From the NCBI GenBank assembly GCA_910586245.1, contig CAJUFY010000002.1:290431-354430 (forward strand): a stretch of DNA of 64,000 nucleotides. Reading direction: 5' to 3'. The notes under the pieces are model-generated. The model had not been told where the DNA came from, ran no database searches, and saw only the letters and a list, made by a program, of their open reading frames with translations. The translations under genes and the position numbers were made by a program. This document shows positions 45,555 through 54,170 of this stretch, in pieces. The stretch is from an uncultured Christensenella sp. GTDB taxonomy: Bacteria; Bacillota; Clostridia; Christensenellales; Borkfalkiaceae. Each line of letters begins with the position of its first letter. Within the stretch, counting starts at the first letter, position 1.

Positions 45555-46751
45555 ATGTTAAAACCGGAATTGCTCGCGCCTGCGGGGAATTTAAACAAAC
45601 TGAAAACCGCGTTTTATTTCGGCGCGGACGCCGTGTATCTCGGCGGCAAAAATTTTTCCCTGCGCACCTTTGCCGATAATTTTACCGACGAAGAGATGCG
45701 GGAAGGAATCGCCTACGCACACGCGCGCGGGAAAAAAGTATACGTATGTGCGAATATATTTGCAAAAAACGCCGATTTTGCCGCGTTGGAAACGTATTTC
45801 CGTGCAGTGCAGTCGGCGGGCGCGGACGCCGTGCTCGTTTCCGATCTGGGCGTTTTGCGCACGTGCAAAAGAGTTGCGCCGAATCTGCCCGTACACGTTT
45901 CCACGCAGGCGAACACGCTGAATGCGGAGGCGGCGGCAATGTGGAAGGAATTGGGCGCGGAACGCGTCGTCGTTGCGCGCGAGCTTTCTTTGAAGGAAAT
46001 TGCCGAAGTTCATGCAAAAACGCCCGATCTGGAACTCGAAGCGTTCGTACACGGCGCAATGTGCATTTCGTACAGCGGAAGATGTTATCTTTCCGATTAT
46101 CTTGACGGACGCCCTTCCAACCGCGGCGCATGCGTGCAGGCTTGCCGTTGGAATTACCGGATTCAGAGCGACGAAGGCAAGCGCGGCGAGTGGTACGATC
46201 TCGAAGAGGACGGGCGCGGCGTTTACGTGATGAACAGCAAAGATCTGAATATGAGCGCGCATCTCGATGCGCTTGCGGCGGCGGGGGTTCGGTCGTTTAA
46301 GATCGAGGGGCGCATGAAGAGCGAATATTATCTGGCGACCGTAGTCAACGCATACCGCAGAATCATCGACGGCGGATTCAGCGAAGCGCTTGGCGGGGAA
46401 TTGCGTTCCGCGGCGCACCGCGCCTATACGACCGCCTACGCGTTCGGTGAAAATTCCGAAACCGTCACGCGGGAGAATTCCCAGACCAAAGGCGCCTGCG
46501 AATACGTCGCGAACGTACTCGGCTGCGAAAACGGGCGGGCGCGCGCGGAAATGCGCAACCGTTTCCGCGAAGGGGACGTGCTGGAAATCCTTTCCCCGAA
46601 CGGTTATTTTGCAAAGGAATTCACAATCGAACGCCTGACCGCGCCCGACGGCGAACCTTGCGCGGACGCAAAGCTCGTGCAGGGAATTTATTCGTTCGAA
46701 TGTCCGTTCCCCGTGCAGAAAGGGGATATTTTGCGGCGGAGAATTTTGTGA
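45555..46751 (+). CDS. U32 family peptidase-like protein (tRNA/rRNA hydroxylation type)
   Basis: A 398-residue protein of the U32 family: ELLAPAGNLNKLKTAFYFGA at the N-terminus, the signature EAFVHGAMCISYSGRCYLSDY near 158-178, and further cysteines in NRGACVQACRW. The U32 family includes RlhA (23S rRNA C2501 hydroxylation) and TrhP/YrrN-O (tRNA U34 hydroxylation); despite the name, peptidase activity is doubtful for these. The cysteine set fits an iron-sulfur site. The adjacent TrmR-like methyltransferase favours a tRNA hydroxylase role. A GC-rich hairpin follows. Confidence 0.85.
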   Translation: MLKPELLAPAGNLNKLKTAFYFGADAVYLGGKNFSLRTFADNFTDEEMREGIAYAHARGKKVYVCANIFAKNADFAALETYFRAVQSAGADAVLVSDLGVLRTCKRVAPNLPVHVSTQANTLNAEAAAMWKELGAERVVVARELSLKEIAEVHAKTPDLELEAFVHGAMCISYSGRCYLSDYLDGRPSNRGACVQACRWNYRIQSDEGKRGEWYDLEEDGRGVYVMNSKDLNMSAHLDALAAAGVRSFKIEGRMKSEYYLATVVNAYRRIIDGGFSEALGGELRSAAHRAYTTAYAFGENSETVTRENSQTKGACEYVANVLGCENGRARAEMRNRFREGDVLEILSPNGYFAKEFTIERLTAPDGEPCADAKLVQGIYSFECPFPVQKGDILRRRIL

Positions 46752-46757
46752 AATTTT

Positions 46758-46790
46758 GAGCCGCCCCGCATATCGGTTGCGGGGCGGCTC
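46758..46790 (+). terminator. GC-rich hairpin after the U32 gene
   Basis: GAGCCGCCCCGC and GCGGGGCGGCTC form a perfect 12-bp stem around a 9-base loop. No T-run follows, so it may act as a 3'-end stabiliser or weak terminator. Confidence 0.5.
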
Positions 46791-46802
46791 ATATCATAGG
46801 AT

Positions 46803-47489
46803 ATGAGAGTACGCCTTTCCCGAAGATATTTTTTTGCCGTAATCGCCGTGTTCACGGCGATCGTATTCGCGTTTATCGGCATCGTCGTTCACGGCGGGCG
46901 GCAATACGCGCGCGTCGCTTTTCCGCAAAAATACTGGCTGTTGGTGCGCGACTGCGAAGAAAGCACCTCGGCGGCGATCATCGTGAATACGTATCTTTCG
47001 GGCGGAGCGGGGTATCTGATCGGTTCGGGCAACGCGCAGGCGGTCGTGCTGGCGTGTTATTACAGCGAGGTTTCGGTGCAGTCCGTTCAGCGAACGCTGG
47101 ATGCAAAGGGCGTGGAAACGCGTTATTTTCAGCTCAAACCGAAAGATCTGACGCTGAACGGGAAATCCGTTTCCCAAAAAAGTCTGGTTTCGGCGAACGC
47201 TTCTACGGTAGACAGTTGCGCGCGCATCCTTTACGATGCGGCGAACGGTCTGGAACGTGCTTCCGTTTCGCAGGAAGAAGCCCGTTCGGCGGTGCGCGGC
47301 GTAGTGGGCTCCCTCAAAGGCTTGCGCGAAGGCAACGGCGGAAAGACGTTCGACCGTTGGAACGCGGCGCTGTATTCCGCCGAGCGCAAGGGGACCGAAA
47401 TCGCAAGCGGCATTTTATTCGCCAAAGATTTGCGGTACATGCAAGTGCAGCTGTGCTACGCCGTGGGGCATATCCGAGACTATTTTTAA
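46803..47489 (+). CDS. Membrane-anchored protein of unknown function, possibly SPOR-like
   Basis: A 228-residue protein with a basic N-terminus, one membrane helix (about 9-29) and an extracellular part. Residues 44-110 (YWLLVRDCEES ... ACYYSEVSVQSVQRTLDAKG) have the length and strand-helix rhythm of SPOR peptidoglycan-binding domains, but similarity is by eye only. Only a weak AGG lies close to the ATG. The gene follows a hairpin and precedes the promoter of the lipid kinase gene. Function unknown. Confidence 0.6.
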   Translation: MRVRLSRRYFFAVIAVFTAIVFAFIGIVVHGGRQYARVAFPQKYWLLVRDCEESTSAAIIVNTYLSGGAGYLIGSGNAQAVVLACYYSEVSVQSVQRTLDAKGVETRYFQLKPKDLTLNGKSVSQKSLVSANASTVDSCARILYDAANGLERASVSQEEARSAVRGVVGSLKGLREGNGGKTFDRWNAALYSAERKGTEIASGILFAKDLRYMQVQLCYAVGHIRDYF

Positions 47490-47496
47490 AAATGTC

Positions 47497-47525
47497 TTGT
47501 CAAACCGCGAAAATTAGTCTATAAT
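47497..47525 (+). promoter_or_regulatory. Promoter of the lipid kinase gene
   Basis: TTGTCA (47497-47502), 17-base spacer, TATAAT (47520-47525), 9 bases before the ATG, so the leader is very short. Confidence 0.75.
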
Positions 47526-47534
47526 AGAAAGGGT

Positions 47535-48440
47535 ATGAATTGTTTGTTTCTTTACAACCCGAACAGCGGAAAGGGCAGGGTTGCAAAAAAAGTACCGTAT
47601 ATTCGCAAGAAGCTCGAATCCCGTTACGAACGGGTGGATATCGTGCAGACGGAAAGCGCGCAGGATATGGAAACGCGTGCGCGCGCCGCGGTGGGCAATT
47701 ACGATACGCTGCTTTTTTCGGGCGGGGACGGTACGTTCAACAACGTTTTGCAGGGGATCGGCGACAGCGGCATGCAACTGGGGTATATCCCCGGCGGTAC
47801 GGCGAACGACGTGGCGCGGTCGCTTGGCATTCCGCGCAACGTGAAAGGTGCGTTGAGAACGGTTTTATCTGGGCGCAGTCAGCCGGTGGATTGCATGCGG
47901 ATCAACGAAGCGCACTACGCGATGTATATTGCGGCGGCGGGTGCGTTCACGGCGATCACTTATCAGACGCCGCAAAAGAAAAAGAGGGCGTTCGGTCGCG
48001 TTGCTTATGCGATCCGCGGACTGAAAAAGAATATGAATTTGCAGATTTTCCCCGTGGACTGCGTTTGCGGGGGAAAATCGGTGACCGCGCACGGCGTGCT
48101 CGTTCTCGTGATGAACGGCAGATCGGTTGCGGGGCTTCCGATCAACAAACAGGCGAGCATGAAAGACGGCGCGCTGGAAGTCGCCGTAATCAAACAAGTG
48201 CAAAAGCCCAACGTTTTTCAGAGGATCGGAAAGTATTTTTCGATTGCGGCGGTATTTTTATTCGGCGCGCGCGTACGGAAACGGGACATCGAATTTTTGC
48301 ACGGCGAAAGCGTTACATTTCGTACTTCCGACGACGTCGTGTGGGATTTCGACGGCGAAGAGGGGATCAGCGGCAGCGTAAAGATCGAAGTTTTGCGCGG
48401 ACGCGTGAACCTGTTCGTGCCGAAAAAGAAAAAAATATAA
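47535..48440 (+). CDS. YegS/BmrU-family lipid (diacylglycerol) kinase
   Basis: A 301-residue protein of the DAGK catalytic family: LFLYNPNSGKG at the N-terminus, the nucleotide-binding LLFSGGDGTFNNVLQGI near residue 59, and YIPGGTANDVARSLGIP near 82. Soluble DgkB-type kinases of Bacillota recycle diacylglycerol released during lipoteichoic acid synthesis; the exact lipid substrate here is inferred. The start codon lies within about three bases of the predicted transcription start plus a minimal leader. The tRNA-Thr gene with its own promoter follows. Confidence 0.88.
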   Translation: MNCLFLYNPNSGKGRVAKKVPYIRKKLESRYERVDIVQTESAQDMETRARAAVGNYDTLLFSGGDGTFNNVLQGIGDSGMQLGYIPGGTANDVARSLGIPRNVKGALRTVLSGRSQPVDCMRINEAHYAMYIAAAGAFTAITYQTPQKKKRAFGRVAYAIRGLKKNMNLQIFPVDCVCGGKSVTAHGVLVLVMNGRSVAGLPINKQASMKDGALEVAVIKQVQKPNVFQRIGKYFSIAAVFLFGARVRKRDIEFLHGESVTFRTSDDVVWDFDGEEGISGSVKIEVLRGRVNLFVPKKKKI

Positions 48441-48458
48441 AATTGCGCGTAAAATCGC

Positions 48459-48487
48459 TTGATTTTTGTCGTTATTTTTTTTATAAT
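48459..48487 (+). promoter_or_regulatory. Promoter of tRNA-Thr
   Basis: TTGATT (48459-48464), 17-base T-rich spacer, TATAAT (48482-48487), 30 bases before the mature tRNA. Confidence 0.7.
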
Positions 48488-48517
48488 AAATAAGCTGTTT
48501 TAAAGATAGCGCAATAT

Positions 48518-48593
48518 GCTTCTGTGGCTCAGTCGGTAGAGCGATTGATTCGTAATCAATAGGTCGCCGGTTCAAGTCCGGCCAGAAGCTCCA
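48518..48593 (+). tRNA. tRNA-Thr (anticodon CGT)
   Basis: Full cloverleaf: acceptor GCTTCTG pairs with CAGAAGC, D stem GCTC/GAGC, anticodon stem ATTGA/TCAAT with loop TTCGTAA and anticodon CGT at 48551-48553, T stem GCCGG/CCGGC with TTCAAGT loop, discriminator T and encoded CCA. It reads the codon ACG. Confidence 0.97.
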
Positions 48594-48594
48594 A

Positions 48595-48624
48595 AAAAAT
48601 CCGAACATTGTCGTTCGGATTTTT
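48595..48624 (+). terminator. Intrinsic terminator of tRNA-Thr
   Basis: ATCCGAAC and GTTCGGAT pair around an ATTGTC loop, extended by A/T pairs and followed by T residues, immediately after the CCA end. Confidence 0.85.
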
Positions 48625-48674
48625 CGTTGTTTGAAAAAATTTCGGTGAAATTTATTTTTCGGAAGATAACGGTC

Positions 48675-49994
48675 GTGAAAGAAAAACGATTACAATTAAA
48701 AAAATTCAATTGGCGACTATTTGCGGCTCTGTGTGCGTTGGCACTGATTCCTGCGATGTATCAAACGATTAAGACGTTTATCATTTCGTCCAACAATCAA
48801 AGCGAAGTGTTTAACGTAATTGCGCAAATGGAATGGTTTGATTTAATCAATGAAACGCTGCAAGCATTTTTAATTATCCCTTTGTATTCGGTTTTGAATC
48901 CAATATATAAAAGCGATCAAGAAAATTTTGCGAAATACACATTTAAAACGGGACTGTTGACTTTTGTGATTTATGCGCTGTTTTCAATCGGCGTACTGAT
49001 TTACGGCGTGGTATTGATAAAAGCAATGAACCCAAGCGAAATCGATCTTCCTACGGTCAACACCTATCTGCAACTTGAAACGGTTGCGTTTATGATCGGA
49101 ATCAACGTTAGCTTTGTAAACGTTGTTTTTGTCGTGATTGGAAAGGATCGAAACGTCTATTTGTTTTTAGCAATTAACATGGTGCTTTCGCTGATTTCGG
49201 ATTTTGTATTGATCCCGAAATTCGGCGTTTACGGTATTGCCGCGTCAAATTTTATCGTAAACGCAATCCTTGCCGTAGCAACGTTTATCATACTTTATTT
49301 ACAGAAGCATATCAGGATTTGTTGGTTTTGTAAAAGCGATTTGTCCGTTTTGAAACAGTGGGGCAGCGTAGGCTTTTTTTCAGGTGTGCAACAATTTATC
49401 GACAATATCATTTATGCCCTAATGGTTTGCAAAATGGTCAATATGGTTGCAGAGCAGGGCAATTACTGGATTGCGAATAATTTTATTTGGGGCTGGTTGC
49501 TGATTCCGATCAGTGCGTTGTCGGAAATTATCAGACGGGATTGTAAAGACGGTTATCATAAATTAAATCAACTTAATTATTATTTGATTGCCGCCGCGGT
49601 GATTGCCGTTTGGACAATCACGATTCCTTTGTGGATTCCGTTTTTTCGGTATGCCGAAAATTTACAAAATGCAAGTCGCATTTTTTCCATTACAATCAAA
49701 CTTGCACCGTTTTACGTCGCCTATGCGGGATGTGCGATTATCGATAATATTTTTATCGGTTTGGGTAAAAGCAAATATAATGCAATCAATTCATTGATCA
49801 TAAATTTAATATATTACAGCGTTTTCTATATTTTGTATATTACGAACGCGATTATTTTTACGATGGACGTCATTATTTTGATGTTTGGATTTGGGATGGT
49901 GGTACATTTGCTGGTATCGATTGTTGAAGAAAAAGTATTTTTACGAAAATCAGAAATGAAAAACTTTCGTGTGCAAAAGCGATCGATGGAATGA
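48675..49994 (+). CDS. MATE-family (MatE/polysaccharide exporter-like) membrane transporter
   Basis: About 439 residues with some twelve hydrophobic segments and the two-lobed layout of MATE transporters; the N-terminal AMYQTIKTFIISSNNQSEVF and the central FFSGVQQFIDNIIYALMVC resemble that family. Such proteins export drugs or other organic cations using Na+ or H+ gradients; the substrate cannot be inferred. Start uncertain: GTG 48675 with GGAAG 9 bases upstream is preferred over the TTG at 48627, which lies against the tRNA terminator. The gene is clearly more AT-rich than its neighbours and sits directly after a tRNA, suggesting acquisition by transfer. Confidence 0.72.
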   Translation: MKEKRLQLKKFNWRLFAALCALALIPAMYQTIKTFIISSNNQSEVFNVIAQMEWFDLINETLQAFLIIPLYSVLNPIYKSDQENFAKYTFKTGLLTFVIYALFSIGVLIYGVVLIKAMNPSEIDLPTVNTYLQLETVAFMIGINVSFVNVVFVVIGKDRNVYLFLAINMVLSLISDFVLIPKFGVYGIAASNFIVNAILAVATFIILYLQKHIRICWFCKSDLSVLKQWGSVGFFSGVQQFIDNIIYALMVCKMVNMVAEQGNYWIANNFIWGWLLIPISALSEIIRRDCKDGYHKLNQLNYYLIAAAVIAVWTITIPLWIPFFRYAENLQNASRIFSITIKLAPFYVAYAGCAIIDNIFIGLGKSKYNAINSLIINLIYYSVFYILYITNAIIFTMDVIILMFGFGMVVHLLVSIVEEKVFLRKSEMKNFRVQKRSME

Positions 49995-49997
49995 AAG

Positions 49998-50041
49998 CGA
50001 CACTCCCGAACACGCTTGTTCGGGAGTGTCGTTTATTTTTC
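49998..50041. terminator. Strong hairpin between convergent genes
   Basis: A perfect 15-bp stem (CGACACTCCCGAACA and complement, loop CGCT, 49998-50031) is followed by TTTATTTTT on the plus strand. It ends the transporter gene; the convergent GDPD gene ends two bases from the stem. Confidence 0.85.
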
Positions 50042-50785
50042 GGGCAGATAGTTTTCAAATATAATATTGTCTGCATATTTGCGTGCGTTCCGTTCTTCTT
50101 CGGGCGAACGCACCGTCCAGGCGAGTTTGATTCCCTGAAACTTGTTTACGGATTTCTGCGGAAAATCCCAAAAGTTGTAGCTGATAAACGTGGGGTCGAC
50201 CCGTTTGTTGAAACTCATGTTTTTTACGGCGCGCGCCTTGAAACGCCAGAGTGCCGATCCGCCGAAATCTTCTTTGGCGGAAGTCGCGGTACCGAGTACG
50301 CCGTAGGGCACGCCCGGAAAAATCTTTTTCATCTTTTGCATGTAAAAGGGATTAAAACTCTGGATTGCGACTTCGCCGTCGAACTTTTTGCGGTATTCTT
50401 CGAGCGCGCAGGCGATTTTCCGAAGATATTCTTTCGTGTCGGCGTTCGGCACGTTTTTGATTTCGAGCAAAAGAGGAACGCTACCGCCCAGTTCGTTTAA
50501 AAAGTCGGAAAAGAGCGGAATGCACTCCTGCGTGTCGGCAAGCCGCAGACGGGTGAGTTCGCTTGCGTCGAGCGTTTCCACAGGTTTATTTACGCCCGTC
50601 ATGCGGGTGAGCGTGTCGTCGTGGAACACGACGAGTTCTCCGTCGCGCGAAAGACGCACGTCCGTTTCGATCGCGTACCCCGCGGAAATTGCCGCGCGGA
50701 ACGCCGCCGTTGAATTTTCGGGTTTTTCGTGATCGTGAAGACCGCGGTGTGCGATCGGCAAAGTTGCCAGAAACGTGTTTTCCAT
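50033..50785 (-). CDS. Glycerophosphodiester phosphodiesterase
   Basis: A 250-residue TIM-barrel enzyme hydrolysing glycerophosphodiesters to glycerol-3-phosphate and an alcohol. Catalytic motifs: PIAHRGLHDHEKPENS (first catalytic histidine near residue 13), ETDVRLSRDGELVVFHDDTL (metal ligands and second histidine), and LLLEIKN. Length is normal for a cytosolic form; no signal peptide. It is a single gene, convergent with the transporter and divergent from lepA. Confidence 0.93.
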   Translation of the reverse strand: MENTFLATLPIAHRGLHDHEKPENSTAAFRAAISAGYAIETDVRLSRDGELVVFHDDTLTRMTGVNKPVETLDASELTRLRLADTQECIPLFSDFLNELGGSVPLLLEIKNVPNADTKEYLRKIACALEEYRKKFDGEVAIQSFNPFYMQKMKKIFPGVPYGVLGTATSAKEDFGGSALWRFKARAVKNMSFNKRVDPTFISYNFWDFPQKSVNKFQGIKLAWTVRSPEEERNARKYADNIIFENYLPEK

Positions 50786-50826
50786 GCGATTATTTTAGCA
50801 AAAAGAAAAGAGAATTGCAATAGCGG

Positions 50827-50855
50827 TTGCAAATTTTTTGAAAATTTATTATAAT
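50827..50855 (+). promoter_or_regulatory. Promoter of the lepA cluster
   Basis: TTGCAA (50827-50832), 17-base spacer, TATAAT (50850-50855), 25 bases before the lepA start. Confidence 0.8.
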
Positions 50856-50879
50856 AAATTCCGAAAGGAAAACAGGATT

Positions 50880-52691
50880 ATGTCGAAACCAAACCGTAAT
50901 TTACGCAACTTCTGCATTATCGCGCACATCGACCACGGCAAGAGTACGATTGCCGACCGCATTATGGAACTCACGGGGCAGGTGAGTAAGCGGGATATGG
51001 AAGCGCAGCTGCTTGACAGTATGGACATCGAACGCGAACGCGGGATCACCATTAAGCTGACGCCCGTTCGCATGTTTTATTCCGCGCTCGACGGAAACGA
51101 ATACGAATTTAATCTGATCGACACCCCCGGACACGTAGACTTCACGTACGAAGTGAGCCGTTCGCTTGCCGCGTGCGAGGGGGCGATTCTGGTGGTGGAC
51201 GCGACGCAGGGCGTGGAGGCGCAGACGCTTGCCAACGTTTACCTTGCACTGGAAAACAATCTCGAAATCGTGCCCGTACTCAATAAAATCGATCTCGCTT
51301 CGGCGCGGATCGACGAAACGAAGCAGGAAATCGAAGACGTGATCGGTCTGGACGCCGCCGAGGCGCCCTGCGTTTCCGCCAAAGAGGGTACGAATATCCG
51401 CGACATTCTCGAAGCGGTGGTCAAGCTGGTTCCTCCGCCCGAAGGGGATACCGAAGCGCCCTTGCGCGCCCTCATATTCGACAGCTATTACGACAACTAC
51501 AAGGGCGTAATTCTTTTCGTGCGGATCAAGGACGGCACGGTAAAAGTGGGGGATAAGATTAAAACGTATCTTTCCGAACGAACTTACGACGTGACGGAAG
51601 TCGGGGCGTTTGCGCCGCATTTGCAGCCGAAAGAACGGCTGGCGGCGGGCGAAGTGGGCTACGTTGCGGCAAGCATCAAATCCATCGGCGACGTTGCCGT
51701 GGGGGACACCGTGACGCACGCGCTGCGTCCCGCGCCCGAACCTCTGCCCGGATATAAGGAAGTTCAGCCCGTCGTGTTCTGCGGGATTTATCCGCTGGAC
51801 GGAAGCAAATTTCTCGATTTGAAGGAAGCCATTTTAAAATTGAAACTCAACGATGCGTCGCTCGTGTTCGAGCCGGATAATTCGGTCGCGCTCGGCTTCG
51901 GATTTCGTTGCGGGTTTTTGGGACTGCTGCACATGGAGATCGTGCAGGAACGCATTGAGCGGGAATTCAATCTCGACATCATTACGACCGCGCCCTCCGT
52001 CTCCTACCTCGTCCACAAGACGGACGGAAGCGAATTGTACGTGGACAACCCGTCGCATCTTCCGCCGCCTTCCGATATCGAAAGCATGGAAGAGCCGATC
52101 GTGAAAGCGGAAATCTATTCCCCGCCCGATTATCTGGGGCAGATCATGGATCTGTGTCAGGACAAACGCGGGGAGTTTAAGGACATGACTTACCTCGACG
52201 CCCGCAGAGTGCGTCTCGAATACCGCCTGCCCCTCAACGAGATCGTGTATGATTTCTTCGACGAACTCAAATCCCGCACGAAGGGATATGCGAGCTTCGA
52301 TTACGAGATCGCGGGCTATCAGAAGAGTAAGCTCGTAAAACTGGATATTCTGTTGAACGGGGATATCTGCGACGCGCTCTCGACGATCGTGCACGAAGAA
52401 CGCGCCTACGGTCGGGGAAGAACGCTCTGCGAAAATCTGAAAGACGCGATTCCGCGCCAACTCTTCGAAATTCCCGTACAGGCTGCCATCGGCGGAAAGA
52501 TCATTGCCCGCGAAACGGTGAAGGCGGTGCGCAAAGACGTACTTGCAAAGTGTTACGGCGGGGACATCACACGGAAAAAGAAACTGCTTGAAAAACAGAA
52601 AGAGGGCAAGAAGCGGATGCGGCAAGTCGGCTCGGTGGAAGTGCCCAGCGAAGTCTTTATGGAAATTTTAAAGACGAACAAGGATAAATAA
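50880..52691 (+). CDS. lepA: Elongation factor 4 (LepA)
   Basis: A 603-residue translational GTPase affecting ribosome back-translocation and initiation. [17 protein letters not shown] (P-loop), [24 protein letters not shown] and NKIDLASA are present, and the LepA-specific C-terminal domain ends near [15 protein letters not shown] 50880 is chosen because the longer frame would start upstream of the transcription start; AAAGGA precedes it. In many Bacillota lepA is followed by hemW, as here with one small gene in between. Confidence 0.96.
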   Translation: MSKPNRNLRNFCIIAHIDHGKSTIADRIMELTGQVSKRDMEAQLLDSMDIERERGITIKLTPVRMFYSALDGNEYEFNLIDTPGHVDFTYEVSRSLAACEGAILVVDATQGVEAQTLANVYLALENNLEIVPVLNKIDLASARIDETKQEIEDVIGLDAAEAPCVSAKEGTNIRDILEAVVKLVPPPEGDTEAPLRALIFDSYYDNYKGVILFVRIKDGTVKVGDKIKTYLSERTYDVTEVGAFAPHLQPKERLAAGEVGYVAASIKSIGDVAVGDTVTHALRPAPEPLPGYKEVQPVVFCGIYPLDGSKFLDLKEAILKLKLNDASLVFEPDNSVALGFGFRCGFLGLLHMEIVQERIEREFNLDIITTAPSVSYLVHKTDGSELYVDNPSHLPPPSDIESMEEPIVKAEIYSPPDYLGQIMDLCQDKRGEFKDMTYLDARRVRLEYRLPLNEIVYDFFDELKSRTKGYASFDYEIAGYQKSKLVKLDILLNGDICDALSTIVHEERAYGRGRTLCENLKDAIPRQLFEIPVQAAIGGKIIARETVKAVRKDVLAKCYGGDITRKKKLLEKQKEGKKRMRQVGSVEVPSEVFMEILKTNKDK

Positions 52692-52703
52692 GCGGGCGGA
52701 CGT

Positions 52704-53012
52704 ATGACGTTTGACGAAAAAGTATACGAGTATCTGAAAACGGTGCCCGCGGGTCGGGTGGTCACTTACGGCATGGTTGCGGCGGCGATCGGAATGCCGC
52801 GCGCCGCACGGCAGGTGGGCAACGCGCTTCACCGCAACCCCTTGCCGGGGATCATTCCCTGCCACCGCGTGGTCAACCGCGCGGGCAGACTCGCGCCCGC
52901 GTTTGCGTTCGGCGGAATCGAGGTGCAGGCAAATCTGCTCCGCGCAGAAGGCGTCGCGGTCGAAGACGGCTACGTCGAGATTGAAAAATATATTTTCGGG
53001 GGATCGGAATGA
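52704..53012 (+). CDS. MGMT-family DNA alkyl-repair-like protein (catalytic domain only)
   Basis: A 102-residue protein consisting of only the C-terminal domain of O6-methylguanine-DNA methyltransferase. It keeps the active-site PCHRVVN with C53, whereas alkyltransferase-like (ATL) proteins replace this cysteine, so it may still accept alkyl groups. The DNA-binding helix part VVTYGMVAAAIGMPRAARQVG is also present. The short form lacks the N-terminal domain. It lies 12 bases after lepA and overlaps the hemW start by 4 bases, so it is part of that operon. Confidence 0.85.
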   Translation: MTFDEKVYEYLKTVPAGRVVTYGMVAAAIGMPRAARQVGNALHRNPLPGIIPCHRVVNRAGRLAPAFAFGGIEVQANLLRAEGVAVEDGYVEIEKYIFGGSE

Positions 53013-54121
53013 GCGGAATTTATTTACATATTCCATTTTGCAAACACAAGTGTACCTATTGCGATTTCACTTCGTTTCCCAACCGCTTGCAGTTTGCCGA
53101 AGCGTATATGGCGTGTTTGTACCGTGAAATCGAAATGCGCGGCAAGGAGCTTGCGGGCAGAACGTTCGACACCGTTTATATCGGCGGGGGCACGCCCTCG
53201 GTGATCGATCCCGATTATATTTACGGCGCGATGAAAAAAATCACGCAGTGCTTTACGCTGTCGAAGAATCCCGAAGTCACGATCGAAATGAATCCCGGTA
53301 CGGTGAACGAACAAAAGATCGCAACGTACAAACGGGCGGGGATCAACCGTTTTTCCGTCGGACTGCAAACGGCGATCGACGCGCAGCTCGAAGAGATCGG
53401 CAGAATCCACAACGTACGCGATTATCTGTATTGTACGTCGTTGCTCAAAGGGGAGAACTTTTCCGCCGACGTCATGCTCGGGCTGAAAGGGCAGACCCAA
53501 GAGGACGTAAGAAAGACGGTGGAAATCGTTGCGGGCAGCGGCGCGCGCCACGTTTCGATGTACGCGCTCACGCCCGAGGACGGTACGCCGATCTACACCG
53601 ATTACTTAAACGGCGAATTGCCCGATTCCGACGAAGTTGCGGCGCTTTACGATTACGGCAGAGCTTTGTTGCGGGAAAAGGGATACGCCCGCTACGAGGT
53701 GAGCAATTTTGCGAAAAAGGGATTCGAAAGCAAGCACAATCTCAATTACTGGCGGCGCGGAGAATATATCGGGCTGGGCGTTTCCGCAAGTTCTTTTATC
53801 TGCGGAAAACGGTTTACGAATACCTTGAACCTCGACGAGTACGTCAAATGTATTCTGTCCGGTTTTCTGCCCGTGATCGACAGCGCGGAGGTTGCGTGCG
53901 ACGATGCGAAATTCGAATTTCTCATGCTTGCGCTCCGCACGGAAGCAGGGCTTTCCGCCGCGGAATACCGCAAACAATTCGGCAGCGACTGGAAGGAAGA
54001 CTTTGCCGAAGCGTACCGGAAAACGGCGCGGTTTTTCGACGAAACGGAAAACAGGACGAAGTTGAAAGACGAATATCTGTACGTTCAGAACGGCATTTTA
54101 ACGCAATATCTGAAAGATTGA
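53009..54121 (+). CDS. hemW: HemW-like radical SAM protein
   Basis: A 370-residue radical SAM protein. IYLHIPFCKHKCTYCDF carries the cluster motif C11-x3-C15-x2-C18; YIGGGTPSVID, TIEMNPGTV and SVGLQTA follow as in the HemW/HemN-like family, with HVSMYALTPEDGTPI in the middle. HemW binds heme and is thought to insert it into respiratory enzymes; annotations as coproporphyrinogen oxidase for this subgroup are usually wrong. Coupled to the preceding gene by an ATGA overlap. Confidence 0.92.
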   Translation: MSGIYLHIPFCKHKCTYCDFTSFPNRLQFAEAYMACLYREIEMRGKELAGRTFDTVYIGGGTPSVIDPDYIYGAMKKITQCFTLSKNPEVTIEMNPGTVNEQKIATYKRAGINRFSVGLQTAIDAQLEEIGRIHNVRDYLYCTSLLKGENFSADVMLGLKGQTQEDVRKTVEIVAGSGARHVSMYALTPEDGTPIYTDYLNGELPDSDEVAALYDYGRALLREKGYARYEVSNFAKKGFESKHNLNYWRRGEYIGLGVSASSFICGKRFTNTLNLDEYVKCILSGFLPVIDSAEVACDDAKFEFLMLALRTEAGLSAAEYRKQFGSDWKEDFAEAYRKTARFFDETENRTKLKDEYLYVQNGILTQYLKD

Positions 54122-54127
54122 AAACAG

Positions 54128-54157
54128 AAGAGGGCGGCGCATCTGCGCCGCCCTCTT
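54128..54157. terminator. Hairpin between convergent genes
   Basis: AAGAGGGCGGCGCA and TGCGCCGCCCTCTT form a long GC-rich stem with a tiny loop between hemW and the convergent hydrolase gene. No long T-run. Confidence 0.55.
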
Positions 54158-54170
54158 ATCGTATAAATTT

